A DNA stretch of 7,037 bases from Desulfobacterales bacterium. GTDB lineage: Bacteria; Desulfobacterota; Desulfobacteria; Desulfobacterales; JAHEIW01. The DNA lies in assembly GCA_030145015.1 (NCBI GenBank), contig JAQYWI010000241.1:1-7037 (forward strand), read 5' to 3'. Under the pieces are notes generated by a model, which saw nothing but the letters and a program-made list of their open reading frames with translations, had not been told where the DNA came from and did not search any database. Positions 5,994-7,037 of the stretch are shown piece after piece (position 1 is the first letter of the stretch; each line of letters opens with the position of its first letter). The translations under genes were made by a program, and so were the position numbers.

Positions 5994-6199
5994 CTAACAC
6001 CCGCTGGCAAAGTTCTAAACCTATAAAAATTGCTTACAACAATAAATGAGCTAAAATTTAAAATGATCTAAAATGCCTAAAATTGAGGAATTCTAACCTT
6101 TTTAAAATTAAAGATGGAGCGCGAGCGACGCCTTTACTTTAGTCACTTTAGCTCACTTTAGGCATTTTAGGCACTTCTAACTTTACAGCACCTTTAAAA
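5994..6199. repeat. Repeat element A, right copy (without tandem arrays)
   Basis: This inverted copy of 1-382 fills most of the 288-base gap between tctB and tctA. Read on the minus strand it runs from 'ttttaaaggtgctgtaaag' to 'ccagcgggtgttag', parallel to the left copy. The core at 6110-6132 ('aaagatggagcgcgagcgac' onward) matches 68-90 at about 21 of 23 positions. The arms 6041-6083 and 6134-6183 are imperfect reverse complements built from 'ctaaaatgcc'-type units, so the element can fold. Where the left copy has 180 bases of tandem arrays, this copy has only a short join near 6086-6100. No promoter for tctA could be recognised inside it. Confidence 0.88.
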
Positions 6200-6246
6200 C
6201 TTATTTTCTCTGCCTTCGCAGATGAATTGCCAATTTCAAATAGCGG

Positions 6247-6750
6247 CTAAAAGAAGGGGCATTCCGGCAATGAAACTTTTAACAGCCGCGTAAATACGTA
6301 ATAGATGCCCAGAGGCGCGCCGAAGCTAACCAGGATGCCGACCAGGACGTTGCGGTTCCCGTAGAAGGTGGTCAGGGTACCGGCCACCAGCATGCTGGAA
6401 ACGACAAACCCCAGCGGCTCAAACAAGAGGGCGTAGGCCACAAAAACCACCAGCGAGACGATGATGCGGAAGTATCCCTCTCGGGCGACTTCTTTAAAAC
6501 CATTTTTCTCATCGATACCCAAACTGATGATTAAAAACCAGATGCTCAAAGCGATCAGTGTCAGCGTTGCCAGGCGCGGAAACAGGGTCGGCTTCAAGCC
6601 CATTAACGTGCGGCCCATAAAAAGCATCGGTTTCTGTATCTGGTAAGGTATGATAAAGAACACCGCCGTCCATAGCACAATGAAAATTATGGCTGCGAAC
6701 GTGTTAAAGTTAATTCTTTTGTGCCATGCTAGATTGCGGTCATTATTCAT
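6247..6750 (-). CDS. tctB: TctB: small membrane subunit of a tripartite tricarboxylate transporter
   Basis: A 167-residue inner-membrane protein, the small partner of TctA. It has four or five hydrophobic segments, at about 15-36, 56-79, 95-112, 113-130 and 135-156. Family features are 'LFPRLATLTLIALSIWFLI' (56-74), 'LLFEPLGFVVSSMLVAGTL' (108-126) followed by a short loop with 'GNRN', and the end 'VFTRLLKVSLPECPFF' (152-167), which matches the family's final 'vF...L.v.LP' pattern. TctB sequences are poorly conserved, so the call also rests on the adjacent tctA and tctC. The start is supported by 'aagagg' five to six bases upstream of the ATG. It is the first gene of the minus-strand transporter operon, and its promoter should lie in 6751-7037 or beyond. 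Confidence 0.9.
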   Translation of the reverse strand: MNNDRNLAWHKRINFNTFAAIIFIVLWTAVFFIIPYQIQKPMLFMGRTLMGLKPTLFPRLATLTLIALSIWFLIISLGIDEKNGFKEVAREGYFRIIVSLVVFVAYALLFEPLGFVVSSMLVAGTLTTFYGNRNVLVGILVSFGAPLGIYYVFTRLLKVSLPECPFF

Positions 6751-6779
6751 ACCTGCCTCTTAACGGTGCCCTTCCTGGT

Positions 6780-6920
6780 GTTGCGTCCCGCAAGTAAGTT
6801 ATAAAAATAGGTTTCAGGTGTCGGGTGTCAGGCAAATAGCTCATAGGCTGGGAAGCTTGGAGGCTATAAGGCTGAAGGGCTCGCAAATAATTTAGCTTTC
6901 CAACTTCCTGGCCTTCCAGC
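6780..6920. repeat. Repeat element B, right copy (inverted), upstream of tctB
   Basis: Read on the minus strand, about 6913-6824 matches 845-955 nearly base for base: 'ggccaggaagttggaaagct' onward through 'gcctatgagctatttgcc' and 'tgacacc'. It lacks the short insertions of the left copy. The part with 'gggaagcttggaggctataa' (6850-6869) is the same hairpin arm seen at 886-903, but its partner arm is not fully kept here. The outer flank 6780-6807 matches, inverted, the flank of element C (2091-2117). It occupies the leader region of the transporter operon, about 30 to 170 bases upstream of the tctB start, so any operon promoter is either within it or further upstream. Confidence 0.88.
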
Positions 6921-7037
6921 TTTTCGAGTAGGCAGGAGCCTCCCAAGGCTGTAGGAAAACGTTTGTTTTCTCTGTTTTCCGCCTGCTTTCGCGGCGGTGC
7001 CACAAGATCTTTTCCATACCTCAGTTGCTCTCCTGCC
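6921..7037. other. Unassigned intergenic sequence at the window edge
   Basis: No supported gene is visible. The octamer 'ggcaggag' (6931-6938) recurs inverted as 'ctcctgcc' at the last eight bases (7030-7037), so the segment may be another small bounded element cut by the window end. Inside, 'ccgcctgctttcgcgg' (6980-6995) can form a short CCGC/GCGG hairpin. A 41-codon minus-strand frame (7017-6892) runs into repeat B and has no well-placed ribosome site. I do not call it a gene. Confidence 0.4.

Noticed and set aside
6209..6222. A TCTGC-CTTC-GCAGA hairpin downstream of tctB as a terminator
   Set aside because: The stem is only five base pairs and no T-run follows on the tctB strand.
6743..7003. 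An 86-codon minus-strand frame upstream of tctB
   Set aside because: Most of it is translated repeat B. It overlaps the tctB start and looks like a repeat-derived spurious protein.
6892..7017. A 41-codon minus-strand frame running into repeat B
   Set aside because: Its GAGG is only one base from the ATG and the other candidate site is too far away. Its second half is repeat sequence and no domain is recognised.

Overview
The window carries a small catabolic and transport gene set, with large palindromic repeat elements in almost every gap between genes. Five genes lie on the minus strand. In transcription order they are tctB, tctA and tctC (a complete tripartite tricarboxylate transporter, TTT), a dehydrogenase of the 3-hydroxyisobutyrate dehydrogenase family, and a protein of the Asp/Glu/hydantoin racemase superfamily. 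A small single-domain cupin gene lies on the plus strand and converges on the racemase-family gene.

Layout: 1-382 is repeat element A (left copy), with two tandem arrays at its centre. 445-804 is the cupin. 829-972 is repeat B (left copy). 988-1860 (-) is the racemase-family gene. 1926-2117 is palindromic repeat C. 2142-3023 (-) is the dehydrogenase. 3068-3294 is palindromic repeat D. 3309-3343 is a Rho-independent terminator for the transporter transcript. 3366-4325 (-) is tctC, 4423-5958 (-) is tctA, 5994-6199 is repeat A (right copy, inverted), 6247-6750 (-) is tctB, and 6780-6920 is repeat B (right copy, inverted). No convincing gene is visible from 6921 to the end.

How the genes may work together (inference): TctC captures a carboxylate in the periplasm and TctA/TctB import it. 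The racemase-family protein and the NAD(P)-dependent hydroxyacid dehydrogenase may then act on the imported compound or a product of it. The racemase-family protein keeps only the second of the two cysteines of true racemases and has Gly at the first position. This is the arrangement of arylmalonate decarboxylase, so it may be a decarboxylase or isomerase and not a racemase. The substrate cannot be read from the sequence.

Organism: the Gram-negative TTT system, moderate GC, good Shine-Dalgarno sites and abundant 'aggtgtcagg' and 'gctgggaagc' intergenic palindromes suggest a proteobacterium or Desulfobacterota member. I recall similar repeats from Desulfobacteraceae-type genomes, but that is an impression and not a search result.

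The most unusual content is non-coding. Six of seven intergenic spaces hold modular, hairpin-forming repeats that share boundary modules. One of them exists as an inverted pair in which only one copy carries a central pair of tandem arrays.
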